A stretch of 64,000 nucleotides of DNA. Origin: Dichomitus squalens LYAD-421 SS1 (taxonomy: Eukaryota; Basidiomycota; Agaricomycetes; Polyporales; Polyporaceae). The position numbers and the translations under genes were made by a program. Below the pieces are notes generated by a model. It did not search any database. It saw nothing but the letters and a program-made list of their open reading frames with translations, and was not told the DNA's origin. The number at the start of each line of letters is the position of its first letter. Position 1 is the first letter of the stretch. The stretch spans positions 1,503,233 through 1,567,232 of the forward strand of contig NW_006766887.1 of assembly GCF_000275845.1 (NCBI RefSeq). The letters are read 5' to 3'. Positions 12,740-24,827 of this stretch are shown piece after piece.

Positions 12740-13326
12740 TCAGGCGTCTTCGTGCTCCCGCTCTTGCTCTTGCTCCTCTGGGCCGACCCATGGGACAGGG
12801 TCGGCGACCATAGCGTCATACTCGGCCTGCGAAATGCGGCGGAAGTAGATAGTACCGGCCCTCCAACGCGCCAGAAGGAGCTCCAACTTGCCGAGGTTAG
12901 GCACGTCGGAGAGGTTCTTGAGTGGGATCTCTGAGAGGGGCCACCCTTCGATACGGACTCGGTATCGCGACACGACGTCCCGCATGTACGCGGTGCGCGT
13001 CCAACGCATCTGGGCATTCGGCTCGCCCGTGATGTCGCCTACCAAAGAGAAGACGTCAATCAAAGCAGAGAAACCGGCAGAAACTACGTACAAAGCTTTT
13101 GCTTCACGAGGGTGCGCAACTCGCTTCGGGTCTGCGTCATCCGCTCAGAGTAGGAGGGCTGCGGGTTGACACGAAACCGATGCTGAGACATGACCCCGGG
13201 GGTGGTAGGGAGTACGGTGGAGAGTGGATACTTGTATGTGCCGAGAGTCGACTTGCGACGCTCTGCCCCTTGAACAGCGGTCCTCTGCCCATACTTATAC
13301 CCATGGCGGGGTCTGTTAGCAGACAT
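12740..13326 (-). CDS. Small conserved-looking protein of unknown function
   Basis: Two exons (13326-13092 and 13038-12740) join in phase to 177 residues; the intron has a GTACGT donor and TAG acceptor. The second exon carries the recognisable block: MRWTRTAYMRDVV, then a basic stretch with RVRIEGWPLSEIPLKNLS, then LGKLELLLARWRAGTIYFRR. I have the impression of a lineage-specific agaricomycete family with the pattern W-P..IPFKNLS followed by L..LL..W..G, but I cannot name it. The tail is a Glu/Gln run. No signal peptide or membrane segment is visible. The start could lie further upstream if another exon exists between 13327 and 13715. Confidence 0.6.
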
Positions 13327-14486
13327 AGATCAGCTCTCAGCGACAGCATGGCTGAGGCCAGGTCTGTGGTCTGTCCTGAAGGATCGCCTCGACGAGTGCT
13401 TGGAACGTTGAGGCGGTCCGGGTCGCGCATCACATCTGGCAATTGGTTAGCCAAAATCCTACGAACCTACCAGTTCCTACCGTCTGGCGGGAGCAGATGC
13501 TCCGTATGGATCCTGGGGGGGGGGGTATGGGAACGCGATCTGCCAACGCGAATCTGCCGGAGGCCAAGGTGATGTAGGCGTACGCGTTCTTGATCTCCGA
13601 ACCCATTCCGTGACAGAGCCTCTTCGAGCACGACCTTAACGACTGACCCGTGGTGAGTGGGAACCGTGGGATCTATTAAAGAAGCACGAGGCAGGGTTCG
13701 CCTTTGTGGCGTCAAGCATGCTAGCGATTCACCGCGTACATCCGCCCTGGTGTACTGGCAGGCTATAACTTTCGTCGTAGAGCATCCAAAGCTAAGACAC
13801 GACAGGGCGGAGATGCCCCCTCGAAATGAGTCTGATCAGGGTAGAGCCGCCCTCGAACCTGGCCTGAACGCTGCTCAGCCGCTTGCTATCGATGTACAGT
13901 CCCGAACGGACGGTGGATATTAGCAGCCAATCACGATGGGAATGTCACGAGATACGCACCCTATTGATGAAGCAATGTACGAATAGAAGTTTACGAAGCA
14001 ACCACCTCATGCTCGCACCGGACTCCCGGGCCTCGGTGCATGAACGCGTAAAGTCGTCTTTTCCGAGGTGTACACCTTGGCTAGCCAACCAGCCAGCGCC
14101 CAGAATGCTGATCGGGCATGGTAGGCACGCTATGCATGGGATCCAGAACCGGTGTCAGTCCGCCCCTCTTCTCCCGCGTCGCACAACGCCCCACAAGACC
14201 GTTATGGTAATCCCACTTCCTACCCCGCCGCGTAGCACTGCCTGTGATATAGGTGGCTCGTTGGCATGCCTTTCGGGCCAGATCTCACAATAATATCACT
14301 AAGCTTACCAGACAGCCCAGCATGAACCCAAAATCATGACGAACACGCGCTCGGAGCACACCCAATGGGTGCGACAGGAATACAAATGCGATCAGAACCT
14401 TGGAAGCATGTCGATAAATTACATGTCGGTCACCCACAAACCGAGCTTAAGGTATCGCCGACACCGCGCTGTCCCCAGAGATGCAG
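13327..14486. other. Intergenic stretch with a G11 homopolymer
   Basis: No gene supported. A run of 11 G residues lies at 13515-13525. Open frames of 80-136 codons on both strands overlap each other and lack domains. Confidence 0.35.
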
Positions 14487-16216
14487 TTATAATTCATCAG
14501 TCGCATGCCCTCCCGCCTTCGTTTCTCCGACCGCAGAGGAGGTAGCGGCGCCCCTTGCGGTATCTGACGTCGTCGATGACGCTTCATCAGCCGGTGCGGA
14601 CAATGTCTCAAGAGTTGAAGAAGCAGATTCCGCAACCGTTGCCTCTGAGCCGGTCGTGGTTTCTCCAGCAGCTGGCGTCTTCGGATGCCCCGTCGACTGC
14701 GGCGTGAACACGACCTGGCCCGCGTCATCTGTCTTCGCCATCTTCGGTTTCCCGCGCTCGCTCTTCTCTGCCTCCTGCTGCGCCTTCAAGATCTTCCGTA
14801 TTGGATCCTCCTCAGCCTTAGCCTTCCCGCTCTCCTTCTCCTTCTTGGGCAGTGAGCCTCCCATCATGCCCGGAAAGCCGTTCTTCGAGTGATAGTCAGC
14901 CCCAGCGCCGTTTTTGATGGCCTCCTCGAAGTCGATGAGGTTGCTAAAGCCACCGTGCGCAAGTGCCATACGCTGCGCCTCTTGCTTACGCTCGATCTCC
15001 AGCAACGCCTCATCTGGGACGAACTCTTCTTCTGCCGCCTGCTTGTTCAGTGTCGTGAGGTCAGCAGTACCGTCGAGAACCGAATCGAAGAACTTTGATA
15101 GCGAGTCGTGCTTCTGAATGCCTGGTACGCGGCGTCACCATGTTAGCTCAGACCTCGATGATCGTGAGGCTCGACACGCACCCTCATAGCGGACGTACTC
15201 CGTCGAACCTGCTGGATACAGCAGAACCTTGGACGACTTAGGTTCGCCCTGCTCGAGCCCCATCTTCAAGGAACTCTTTCCGCGTCGATCGCGGTGAACG
15301 GCGAACTTGATCTGACCCTGATACTTGTTGTCCAGCGTCTGCCAGAGAAGAGGGACGTCCTTGCCCTGGTTGAGGAGAACGGCGCGAGGAAGCTCCTTGT
15401 TCTGTACGGACGGTCAGGGTCGTCCTGAAGCGACAAAGCGTGCAACCTGCGAACACGCACCTCCTCTATCCATGCAGGCAGATCCTCCAGATGGTAGACC
15501 TTTTTGACTTTGTGGGGGATATTGCGCAAGGCCCAGTAGTAGAAGGCACTTGCACTTCGGTTCGGTCCGTCGAACAAGACCGGCTTCGACTTACCGCCGC
15601 GCGGGAATAGCTGAGGTTGGCAGGGAAGTGTTAATGCCGGATGAATGGAAACAGAACACCGACATGCAGACATGCCTTGACGGTGGGGAAGCCCTGCACC
15701 CCCTGGTCCGCGCAGAACTTCTTGTTGCTTGCCTTGTCGCAGTCGACAGCGTAGAACGGAATCATTGGATACAGGCCGAGTGCGGCCTTGCTGTACTCGG
15801 GGGCCATCCGTTGGCAGTGCTGCTTCTCTGTGAATATCCCCTGACGAGAGCACATGAAGAAGGGTGAAACGTACCCCGCACCAAGGCGCGACGAACGCAA
15901 CCAATGATGTCGCCTACGCAATGGAGAGTTAGCACATCACTCGGAGTAGCTCGACCAGCGCTCCTTTGTAACAGCCACCCACGTCCGGCATTACTTCGTG
16001 AAGGCGAAAGGACTATGCACAGATGGCGCTGTGGCCACTTGGCGCGTGTGGGAGTAACTGTAAGTATAAGGCAGACGGACATACGTTTGCTTTCATAGCA
16101 TCCTTGAAACCCTTCGCATCAATCATCTTCACGAGTGTGTCCTTAGGGAAGATCGCGGCCGACGACAGCGAAGGCGTCAGCGCGACAGCCAGCGCAAACC
16201 AATACTGGAGCTGCAT
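14487..16216 (-). CDS. ER thioredoxin-domain protein, protein disulfide isomerase (Mpd1/P5-like)
   Basis: Six exons: 16216-16085, 15913-15875, 15819-15676, 15610-15461, 15401-15182 and 15121-14487, in phase to 439 residues. Residues 1-21 are a signal peptide (MQLQYWFALAVALTPSLSSA). A thioredoxin domain follows with the active site APWCGHCQRMAPEYSK, catalytic Cys at about 56 and 59, and the cis-Pro loop GVQGFPTVK. A second, CxxC-free thioredoxin-like half covers about 125-220. The C-terminal third is a Lys/Glu-rich coil, then Ser/Thr/Ala-rich, ending in ATDEL, an HDEL-type ER retrieval signal. It should form and shuffle disulfides in the lumen. Intron 3 starts with GC (AAG|GCATGT), a GC-AG intron; reading through it breaks the frame. 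One ATG 33 nt upstream is in frame, but the nearer one gives a clean signal peptide. Confidence 0.93.
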
Positions 16217-17139
16217 GGCGGTCGAGAGTGGTGTACAAGGCTGCCTCAAATGTGGTCGAGAGCTGAGTGCACACAGAAGTGTAGCGGGAACGTCGACGAG
16301 AGATGTGGACTTGAAGTTATAGGATCGGTGCGCGCCGCGTGGGTAACCGTCCCGACTCAGGCTGACGTGGCGGAACCACTATAGAGCGTTTCCCACCGCC
16401 CCGGTGCTGCTCTCAGCGGTGCCGACGACAGTTGCGCTGACCGATGACCCACGATACATCTTGCCTGCGACTTTTGTTGGGCGGGAACCGCCTCAAGGCG
16501 GTAGATTACTGTCAAACTGCGACTCGGGACTCGCTCTCGTACACCGCCCGCGTACGTGGCAAGGAGGACGACGGCTGGGGGAGCCTGTTTCATCCATAAA
16601 TGGCAGCTACTCCTTCCAGATTGTCGAGCCCTCCACGTGTCCACACCCATTTCGGGCTGCAGACACACCCGCCTCCTCTCACGATCGCCGGTTCTTGCAC
16701 TGGGAATGCTCCCATGAGTCTCTTGCTAAACGATGATTATAGCCATGCTTGTTTCGCAGCTCTCCTACCACCCTCCCCATGCCCCATGCTCTGATATCGC
16801 TCATGCCCAGTGTACAGCTCGAACCTGAAGAGGCCAGCTGTGTATCTACAGGCAACTACTGATGGCTATCGCGCAAGTCCCCACACGTGTTGTGCTAACT
16901 GTCACCTCATGTCGTGCGCGTGGACTTCGTACCCCATGTTAAAAGCAAGTCATGAGACATTTGTGCACATTTTCTCTCTCAGTACTCATCACCTCGACCG
17001 CGATACGCTTCACTACCCACCACCCGGTCTTGCAGCTTCGAGCCTCGAGACTTAGCACGACGGCGACGCTCGAAGTCCACGTTCGTCCACAGAATCCTTG
17101 CACACGAATCTGGTGACTCAGCGAAGGGCAATCTGTACC
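16217..17139. other. Divergent intergenic region, no gene seen
   Basis: About 920 bp between the divergent PDI (minus) and Ran-binding (plus) genes. No supported gene. Both promoters must lie here. Confidence 0.4.
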
Positions 17140-19051
17140 ATGTTTCCTTTGAACGACTTTAATTTCGTCGCTTGCGCCCTCGCAACGTTCTCTGCCGCGG
17201 TAGGCTACAACGTCTCCCGCAGGCGCGGCCGAAACTCCAATGGGTAAGCATAATCCATTCGACCCTTGTGATTCCGAGAGGCTGACATATGGACCGAATC
17301 GTCGCGACCTACGCATTTCCCTCATATTCCCGCGATATTGCCACAGACATGCTGAAAGCGAGCGCGCCAAGAAAGAGAGTCGGCTAGGATTTCTCAAGTT
17401 CCATCGCAGGAACAGCACCGCAAGCGCGCGGTCCGTGAGCGTCGGCCCTAGTCTTAGCGGGAGCGACGCCGGCACGGAACCTTCTGCAAGTCAGTGTGGC
17501 ACGCCCGTGTCCGCCGATCGGGACCATGAACATGAACAAAGCGTGAGCACCTCTCGTCAGCTGTGCGCCCTCGCGGCAACCCTCATGATACTGGGGCCAA
17601 CGCGCCACGAGCAAGTGTGGCTTCTGCGGACCGGCGACGATGGGTAGACGCGATGGGGCAGCTATCGCGGGGCAAGTGTTGATCCGGTCTGTATGTTTGG
17701 CAGTCTACAGAGAAGGTCGCGGATCCCGAGGACGGGTTGTTGAAGCGCAAGCGCTCGCCATCGCCAGGACTTGCGGTGAGTGTGATCCTTCATTCACGGC
17801 CCGTATAGAGCACGGGACATGCTGAACGGTTCATATGTGGCGTAGCAACAAAATACCGACACTCCCCCTACGAAGCGGCGCAGGACGCCACCTGCGGAGA
17901 GGGAGGAGCGCGAAGAGGACGTCATCAAAACTGAGGAGAACACGCCGCAACTGTGCGCTCCCAACTGCGATGAAACGCCACTCGTACAGGCCGAAGCTAA
18001 GGCGACTGCCGCCACCGCTATCGCCACGGAGCTCGAGGAGCCGAGGTCAGATGAGGTGCCTGCAGTCACGGAACAAGTGCCTACACCATGCGTGGGGCTG
18101 CCTCCGGCTACCAGCCAAACTGCGCCCCTTGGCTTTCCGCAGAGCCTTTCTGCCGCGAAGGCTGCCGTTCAACCTCCGAATTTTAGCGCATCGTGGCACG
18201 CGAATCCTTCTCTTGTAGCAGTATGTCCAATGCCGTTCCAATTCGCACCGTATCCAATTGACATTCTGCCGTTACAGACCAAACCCTCCTCCGCGTTTTC
18301 AGCCTTTTCAGGACAGCGCTCCGCGTTCGCGAATTCATTCGCAGGTGCTCAACACACACCTGTCTGGTCAACAGACATGAGCGGTTCGGTTTCAGCCCTC
18401 AGCCAAACGTCGCCAGCATTTGCTTCCTCGGACCCGAGCGACCCCTTGGCTGCATCGATACATCCTGTACCGAGTGCCCAGAAAGGTACGGTATGCAGAC
18501 CGTCGATTTGCATCACCTCGCGGAAAAGCTGAGGCAGTTCTCGACATAGTCCTGACTGGCGAGGAGGATGAGGAGGTACAGACGGAGATCAAAGGGGCTA
18601 AGGTCTTCATCAAGCGAGGCGATCGCGACTTCTGTGAAGGGATACTCGGGAACGTGAAGATCCTCAAGCACAAGGAGACTGGCCACCTGCGGATACGTGC
18701 GTCACGTTGCTTCCACTTCAGTGCATTAATCTGATGCGGGCTGTAGTGTTCCGGAGGGAGCCGATTTGGAAGGTTACGATGAGCGTGCGGCTGCGGCCAA
18801 CGGTTCGGTGCACCTTCGACGAAGCGCAAGGCGCCCTCCGTGTGACCCTCAAGGAGCCTATCGAGGATACTCAGCAGGAACACTTAGTAATCTACGCGCT
18901 GAAGGTACGTAACCATAGCGGCATTGCTCCTCTTCCTTTTGTTGATGCCAGCGTTGGTTTCCAGAGAGGAAAGGCGTCACGATCGGAGTTCGCAGAGTTC
19001 GCGAAAGCCGTCGCAGATAGTGCGCAGCTACAAGTACAGACCCTCGTCTGA
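17140..19051 (+). CDS. Ran-binding protein of the Yrb2/Hba1/RanBP3 type
   Basis: Seven exons: 17140-17243, 17347-17542, 17704-17775, 17846-18485, 18538-18696, 18747-18904 and 18965-19051, in phase to 471 residues. The N-terminus is a hydrophobic patch followed by basic RRRGR. About 35-335 is low-complexity Ser/Ala/Pro/Glu with a basic KRKR and KRRR pair (likely nuclear localisation) and scattered Phe-rich bits such as AFSAFSGQ, FG-like. The last 130 residues are a RanBP1-like domain: TGEEDEEVQTEIKGAKVF, RGILGNVK-type core, LFRREPIWKVTMSVRLRP. Family members bind Ran-GTP and help Crm1-dependent nuclear export. The fourth intron could use AAAAG at 18528 or CAG at 18537; both stay in frame, and I chose the latter (52 nt). 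It starts 920 bp from the divergent PDI gene. Confidence 0.88.
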
Positions 19052-20314
19052 CTTGCTTCCTGCGGACATGTTCGCAACGTTCTCCATCTATTTCGTCGGA
19101 GACCGCAACCACTCGGCATCTTACGACCGTTACAACACCAGGCGATTCCTGCAGGATCAGTCGCGCCGAGCGTTGCGCTTGCGTACATGCTAGGGTAAAT
19201 TAATTCATCCAGCACTGGGGGCAGGTCAGAACATAGGCCACGTCTCACGTACCTTTGTACCGTACAGTCCATACATATACCATGTTCATATGCGGAGTTT
19301 CAGCAGGAATCTTCCAAATCCCTTTCGCCCGCACGTTGAGGCTTCTATAATTCCCACTTGCCTCGACTTCCACGATCTTACGGCGATGCATGCTATGCAA
19401 TTGCCGACAACACATGGGATCCAACATTGTTGATTCCGCCCAAACACAAGTCGAAGTGCGGGACCTGTAGTAGGCTGTGTCGCTGTTGTCGCGGTTTCCA
19501 GGGGCGCCTCCTTCACATGCGTCCCGGCCTCGTGCTCGCAGGATAGCACGAGGCATAAGATGTTGCGAGTCCGTCGACACATATATGGGAGGCTTCATCG
19601 GTTGCTATATCATGGGAAGTTAGCCAAACAGTACTATATATTGCGTTTGGTGGAAACTTAAGTCCATAGGACGGATTAGGCGCTCGTTGGAAGTCGCACA
19701 AACAGGGCGACATTGACCAGGCGCACGGCTCACCCACACTGATACAAACTGTCAACATCGCAGAAGAGAAGTTAGAAGGTCATGGGTAGCCCATGCGTGG
19801 CCAGCCTTATTGTCTTTACAGCTCGATGGACACAGGGCGTTGTCCTCGTTATGGGAGGCGTTGTATTCTGGCAGGGACCCCGAGGTATGACTTTGGTGGA
19901 ATCCCCCGGAAGAGACAATGGCGGCGCTTGAGCGTGTGTACGCAAGTGCCCGGGGTCCCGGTTATGTGCTGATGTGGGCGCGCGTTTACCGCTTTGGTTC
20001 GCAGACGACAAGCGCTCGCTCGTGTTTATAGACCATGTTGATACGTACAATTCAACCGACGACAATTGTCCCTCGCCAGGGCAAGGCGGACACTTTTGTC
20101 CACTCCCTGTTCATAAGGACGACTCGTGCAGAGCCGAAAGACAACACCAGCTAGTCTAGTGCTCCTCCATCTCCCCTGCCTCGCTCTCATACTACATACC
20201 CTTGTTTGCTTGGACCTGTCTGTCCTCTGTAGCCTTATCTAGCAAATCGTCTTCGCCTTCGAGCTCGCTCACATCTGACGCATTTCGCCTCTTCTCTGTG
20301 TTTCTCTAGAATAC
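19052..20314. other. 1.26-kb intergenic stretch
   Basis: No gene supported. Holds the 3' UTR of the Ran-binding gene and the promoter and 5' UTR of the next gene, including pyrimidine-rich sequence at 20160-20290. Confidence 0.4.
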
Positions 20315-20458
20315 TTGTTACGTTCTGCATCCGTTTCTGGTAAGCCATTCCTTACTTCCGCCGCCGCCTCCGCTCCTACCGCAGCTCCTAACGTACGTTG
20401 CATCGCTCAGACGTTTCTTCCATTCCACGCCCGCATACGGTCACGCACCAATTCACTC

Positions 20459-22093
20459 ATGTCTGCTACTACTACGACCACTCAAGCCATCTCCACGGAC
20501 GCGCAAGCCCCAGCCTACGCATTCCTCGCATATCCACCTCCGCAGAAGAAACGCCCCACGCAGCCTCTCCCTTCTCCACCGACACTTAAGCGCGCTCCGT
20601 GCTCACAGCCGTACCCTAGGCGTAGGTCTGCCACGACCTCTGCTATCGCGGCCTGGGTGAGCGCTGTCCAGCCTGGCTCTCCCGCTCCATACTCGCCCTG
20701 TCGCCGCTCTTCTCTCTCAAGTACTCGTCGCTCGTCTTACGGCTCAGCTTCTATCATCTCTCGGCGCCCGTCTGTCACCGCAGGAACCCCGCACTCAGCG
20801 TCTTTCGTAAACAGCCAAGTCATCACCCCGTCAGTCAAAGACTTCAAGCCGGATCTTACCGCCGTGGGATACACATCCGTCTTCGTGCACTTCCCAGAGA
20901 CACCGCTTTCTGCGACCATTCCTCTTTACACTGGCGCGGGGAACAAGAGCCGTCCGCCGCCCTCGTTCACCCGCGTTCCTGCAGTTCCTCGCTCGCCCTC
21001 CAGCCCAGTCAAGCCGGTCAAAGGTCTCAAGCACTTCCGGTCGCTGTCCGTATTGAAGACAGGAAGGCGTGCCCGCTCGCAGTTCTCAGCCATGCGCGGT
21101 CCTCCTTCTCCCGCTATGAAGTCCTCTGTCCACGCGAGCTCCAAAGCTGCGCGTGTCCAGGCGAGTGCGGCCATTAGCGCGAACAAGAAGTCCAAGTACG
21201 CTAAGTTTCGCCCTCCCCCGCTTGCTGCCGAGCTTGCCCTCGCGCAGCTGGCCGATGGGGGCTCAATCGAGGACCACATCCGCCGCTTCGCTGAGGCCCA
21301 AGCCAAGGCCGGTGGTGCGACCGAGGTGACACGTGACGGTCGTCTGGTTGGTGTCACGGATGTCTACCGCGATGGCGAGGGCGGTGTCTGGCGCGACCAG
21401 GACGAGGAATGGGAGTACGCGCATCTCCTCGGCGGTGACGAGGAGTGCTGCGGAAGCGAGGAGAGCTGGGTGCGCTTCGAGTCGCCCACAAAGCCGCGCA
21501 AATCCTCCCTCATTCCTTCTGAGAACGACGAGCCTCGCCGCGGCAGCGTCTCGAGTCAGGACTCCGACTTAGATCCCCGTTATGCGATGCAAACGGAGGA
21601 CAGTCGTGACGACCTCGCTGCATTTGGGAGCGCCCTTGCTCCTGCCTGCGCTCGTCGCCCTGGGATGTCCGTTCTCGCTATCCCTGCACGCACGCGTCGC
21701 ACAGCCAAGCATCTCCGCAAGCCCGAGTTCTTACTCGATGTCTTCCCTGTGCCCGAAGGTGCCGTCACCCCAACTTCTACCATGCACGCCTCGAAGGCGC
21801 CCTCGACCAAACAGCGCAAGCGGCCTGCTCCCCTTAGGCTTACTCCGCCTAGCCCGGCATTCAAGTGCCCAACGAACCCGTTGGATGCAGAGCGGGTTCG
21901 TGACGACTTCCTCGCGACCTCCTTCGCCCCTGCTGTTCCGCCGAAGTCCGCGCGGATGCGGCCCGAAGTCCCGCGCCATATTACTCCTCTCTCGCCTCGC
22001 CCTATTCAGGAGGCGATTGCGAAGAAGCCATCGGCGAAACTGGCCATGCGCGGTCTCCTCCGTGCCATGGGCGGGAAAAAGGGCGACCTCTAA
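20459..22093 (+). CDS. Basic Ser/Pro-rich protein, function unknown
   Basis: A single long exon; the frame is open from 20315, but the ATG at 20459 (MSATTTTTQAIS) has the better context and follows a stretch that looks like 5' UTR. From 20459 the product is 544 residues. It is rich in Ser, Pro, Arg and Ala. A more ordered part around the middle (KFRPPPLAAELALAQLADGG, then a short helical segment and VGVTDVYRDGEGGVWRDQ) reads like a conserved core with acidic EEWEYAHLLGGDEE. The end is basic (KKPSAKLAMRGLLRAMGGKK). No membrane segment, signal or catalytic motif is seen. I do not recognise the family. The coding look is supported by uniform codon bias over 540 codons without a stop. Confidence 0.75.
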   Translation: MSATTTTTQAISTDAQAPAYAFLAYPPPQKKRPTQPLPSPPTLKRAPCSQPYPRRRSATTSAIAAWVSAVQPGSPAPYSPCRRSSLSSTRRSSYGSASIISRRPSVTAGTPHSASFVNSQVITPSVKDFKPDLTAVGYTSVFVHFPETPLSATIPLYTGAGNKSRPPPSFTRVPAVPRSPSSPVKPVKGLKHFRSLSVLKTGRRARSQFSAMRGPPSPAMKSSVHASSKAARVQASAAISANKKSKYAKFRPPPLAAELALAQLADGGSIEDHIRRFAEAQAKAGGATEVTRDGRLVGVTDVYRDGEGGVWRDQDEEWEYAHLLGGDEECCGSEESWVRFESPTKPRKSSLIPSENDEPRRGSVSSQDSDLDPRYAMQTEDSRDDLAAFGSALAPACARRPGMSVLAIPARTRRTAKHLRKPEFLLDVFPVPEGAVTPTSTMHASKAPSTKQRKRPAPLRLTPPSPAFKCPTNPLDAERVRDDFLATSFAPAVPPKSARMRPEVPRHITPLSPRPIQEAIAKKPSAKLAMRGLLRAMGGKKGDL

Positions 22094-22638
22094 GCAGAGG
22101 CCACCTTCGTCAACTGCCAATTGTCAAGCCGAGGTTTGCACCAGCTGGATCTATCCCGCGAAGTAGATCTGGATATTCACTTCGCGCCGGAGATGTGGTC
22201 CTCTGCACTCTCTACACATGCCTTCTCACGTTCTTGCTGACGTTTTCTGATGCTATCTACATTGCTTGACTTTGCTCTCGACTCTCGTGTAACACGCTGA
22301 ACAACCCGTGACGTTTGTATTCTTGGTAACTTAGGGAAACTCATAACGACCTTTTGTATTGTAATATGCCGCGGCTCATCTGTAGCAACATAATATTCTG
22401 CTCCGATCTCTACTTGCTTTAGGATCCGCGTGACCCTACGAGGAAAAATCGTGACTGGAGGTTTTCGGTCGTGTCTAGTATGTGGCTGTGCAAGCAAGGA
22501 CAAACATGCGCAAACGTGCTATCCCCGGCGCGTCGCGCGACGCGTCTCGCCAAACTCACAAGTCTTCCAGCCACCACCCCGCATCTGGCACCGCATACTA
22601 CATTTGAGTGCGCCCTACGTGCATCAGGGACGGTCACC
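22094..22638. other. Intergenic, no gene seen
   Basis: Contains the 3' flank of the basic protein gene and the promoter of the HIRIP3-like gene. Nothing else is supported. Confidence 0.4.
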
Positions 22639-24522
22639 ATGGATATGAACATGGAACTGATTCGCAAAACTGCGCTGAAAGTCATCTCGCAGGTTGTCAA
22701 GGAAGGGAAGCTCCAGTGCGTCACAAGCAGCCACTTTGGGGCGTACGCTCCTCGGCATATAGGCGTACGCAGAGGTCGCTGACGAAAGCCCCAGACAGAA
22801 CTCCTTGAAGGCCATAAGAAGGAATGTTGAAGATGCCATGGACTTGGCACAAGGTGCTCTCGACGAGGCACCATACAAATCTGCAGTCAAAGATGTCGTC
22901 CAAGACTACATTGCAAGTTACACTTTCTCGCATGTTAGACTCTCGCCGGCTGATGGACGTTCCCATAGGCCACACATGATGAAGGTGCATCAGCAGAGGA
23001 TGAAGAGAAAGAATCATCTAGACTGCTCAAGAACAAGATGGTCAAGTCCTTTGCAGATGCGGAACCCAAACCTACGAAGCCCCGCCAGTCTCGGCCGTCC
23101 GCTTCAAATGCGAAGGTCGATAATAATAGAATTGCAAAGCAGGCGGCAAAGGGCAAGAAAAGCACTAGATCGCCTGTGCGTTCAATCTCCCTTGACATCT
23201 CAGAGAGCTGCTGATGGTTTGCGTCTGGAATCAGTCCGTCGTTCCGACATCCGATGAGGATGTGGAGGGCAATCCCACAGCAATAAAGCCGAAAGTTATA
23301 AAGAGGTCCACTGGCCCAGTCAAACGCGTAGACAGCGAGAATGAAGTCAGTCTGGCTCTCCATTCGCGCCGCGGCATCTCTTATCGTGACTGAACGCCAT
23401 GTCTCAGGCTTCGGAAGCAGACGAGCCTGAACCGCCGGTGAAACGTCAGAGGACTACGACGCCCTCTAAAGAGGAACAAATTGCCATATCGCCATCATCT
23501 CCTGTAGATGGGCAAGAGACGTTGCAGCACAAATCTTCGGAAGATGAGCAGCATCGTGGAGGCGATGGTGAGGTCAGTTGCCGAAATGCTCCACCCCGCG
23601 GATTCTATCTGTTGAGCTCCACCTTCCTTACGTCTTTGCTCGTCCCCCCTATTACAGAAGAGCGAGTCCGAGATGTCGGTGCTGATAGACGACGAGCTGC
23701 CTGTGCGGAAGCGCAAAAAGAAGGCGGAAACAAGCACGGTATGTTTACCCTCTATGGTATGGGTTCGTATGTGTCCAGCCACGTTGCTGACAGCCAGTCA
23801 TGTCTTGATCTACTCCCTGTAATTATGCAGGGTCCATCGCGTGTAAGTGTGATATCCTATTTCCTACCCCATACTGCGCGTTCTAATACCGCCTGGCTCC
23901 GTGTAGGGTGAGAAGGGTACAGGAGGTCGCAAACGGAAGGAGCCCGCCAAGGAGCTGTCCAAAGACGAGGAGACTATCAAGCGTCTTAAAGTTAGTCGCT
24001 TTGATCACACTGGCTCGCACGACTGATTGGTCGTCCTCAGTCACTCGTGGTCGCTTGCGGCGTTCGCAAGGTGTGGTCTAAGGAGTTCAAAGACCTCGAT
24101 AAGCCCTCGGATCAGATCCGCCGCCTCCGCCAGATCCTGACCGACCTGGGCATGAGTAGAAGAATGAGCATGGAGCAAGCGAAAGCGATCAAGGAGAAGC
24201 GGGAGTTTGAGAAGGAGCTCGGTATGCTCACTAGTCAATCTTCCCAAGCTGTATATCTCACCGCTAATGTACGCACCGCTCCCCCAGAGGATGTTCAAGA
24301 GTTTGCCCAGAAATTTCAATCCGCTGGTCGCCGCCACCGGTTAGAGAAATCGACTGCAGCCAAATCAGAACCTTTGGATAGCTCCGACATCGAAGTGGCG
24401 CCGAAGCGTCGTGTCAGTTCACTTTTATTCTTGCGCTGCACACATTCCGCTCACGGATCCCCTTTCAGCCTACTGCAAGGCAGAGTATCATGGCATTCCT
24501 AGGAGATGAAGAGAGTGAATGA
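22639..24522 (+). CDS. HIRIP3-like nuclear protein (histone chaperone candidate)
   Basis: Eleven exons: 22639-22715, 22795-22912, 22969-23175, 23235-23345, 23408-23572, 23658-23738, 23831-23842, 23907-23990, 24041-24221, 24288-24412 and 24469-24522, in phase to 404 residues. An N-terminal helical domain (residues 1-65, MELIRKTALKVISQVVKEG) precedes a long Lys/Glu/Ser-rich disordered part with SEMSVLIDDELP and RKRKKK. Residues about 283-350 form the recognisable C-terminal domain: LKSLVVACGVRKVWSKEF, RRLRQILTDLGM, then AKAIKEKREFEKELEDVQEF. This pattern matches the C-terminus of HIRA-interacting protein 3, a histone H2A/H2B-binding chaperone family. Intron 2 has a GC donor (ATT|GCAAGT) and exon 7 is only 12 nt. 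No paralogue lies nearby. Confidence 0.82.
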
Positions 24523-24827
24523 GGTGCCGACACAAATCTTGACAGTCGGAGTATTTTTACGCTCCCCTCTCACAACCGACGCTATTTTTCCATCGAATAA
24601 CTTTCAGGTTTATGATGTCGGCTTATCCGATCGTATCATACAATGTTACCAGCTGATTAGCGGATACCGTGCCCGAAGCCCGCTTCGCCAAACAGCTGGG
24701 TGTGATACTCACGCGACGATTAACCGACTCCTCTAGTCATTGTAGCAGGTAACCACACGATTGAGCAATATTGGTCTGTCTGGTAGAACATCCGATGTGA
24801 GCAACCCTGCGGGAAGCAAAATATAAT

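Noticed and set aside
15631..15921. CxxxxC active site in the PDI gene (acceptor at AGAG)
   Set aside because: Using the next acceptor GCAG gives the normal CGHC site in the same frame.
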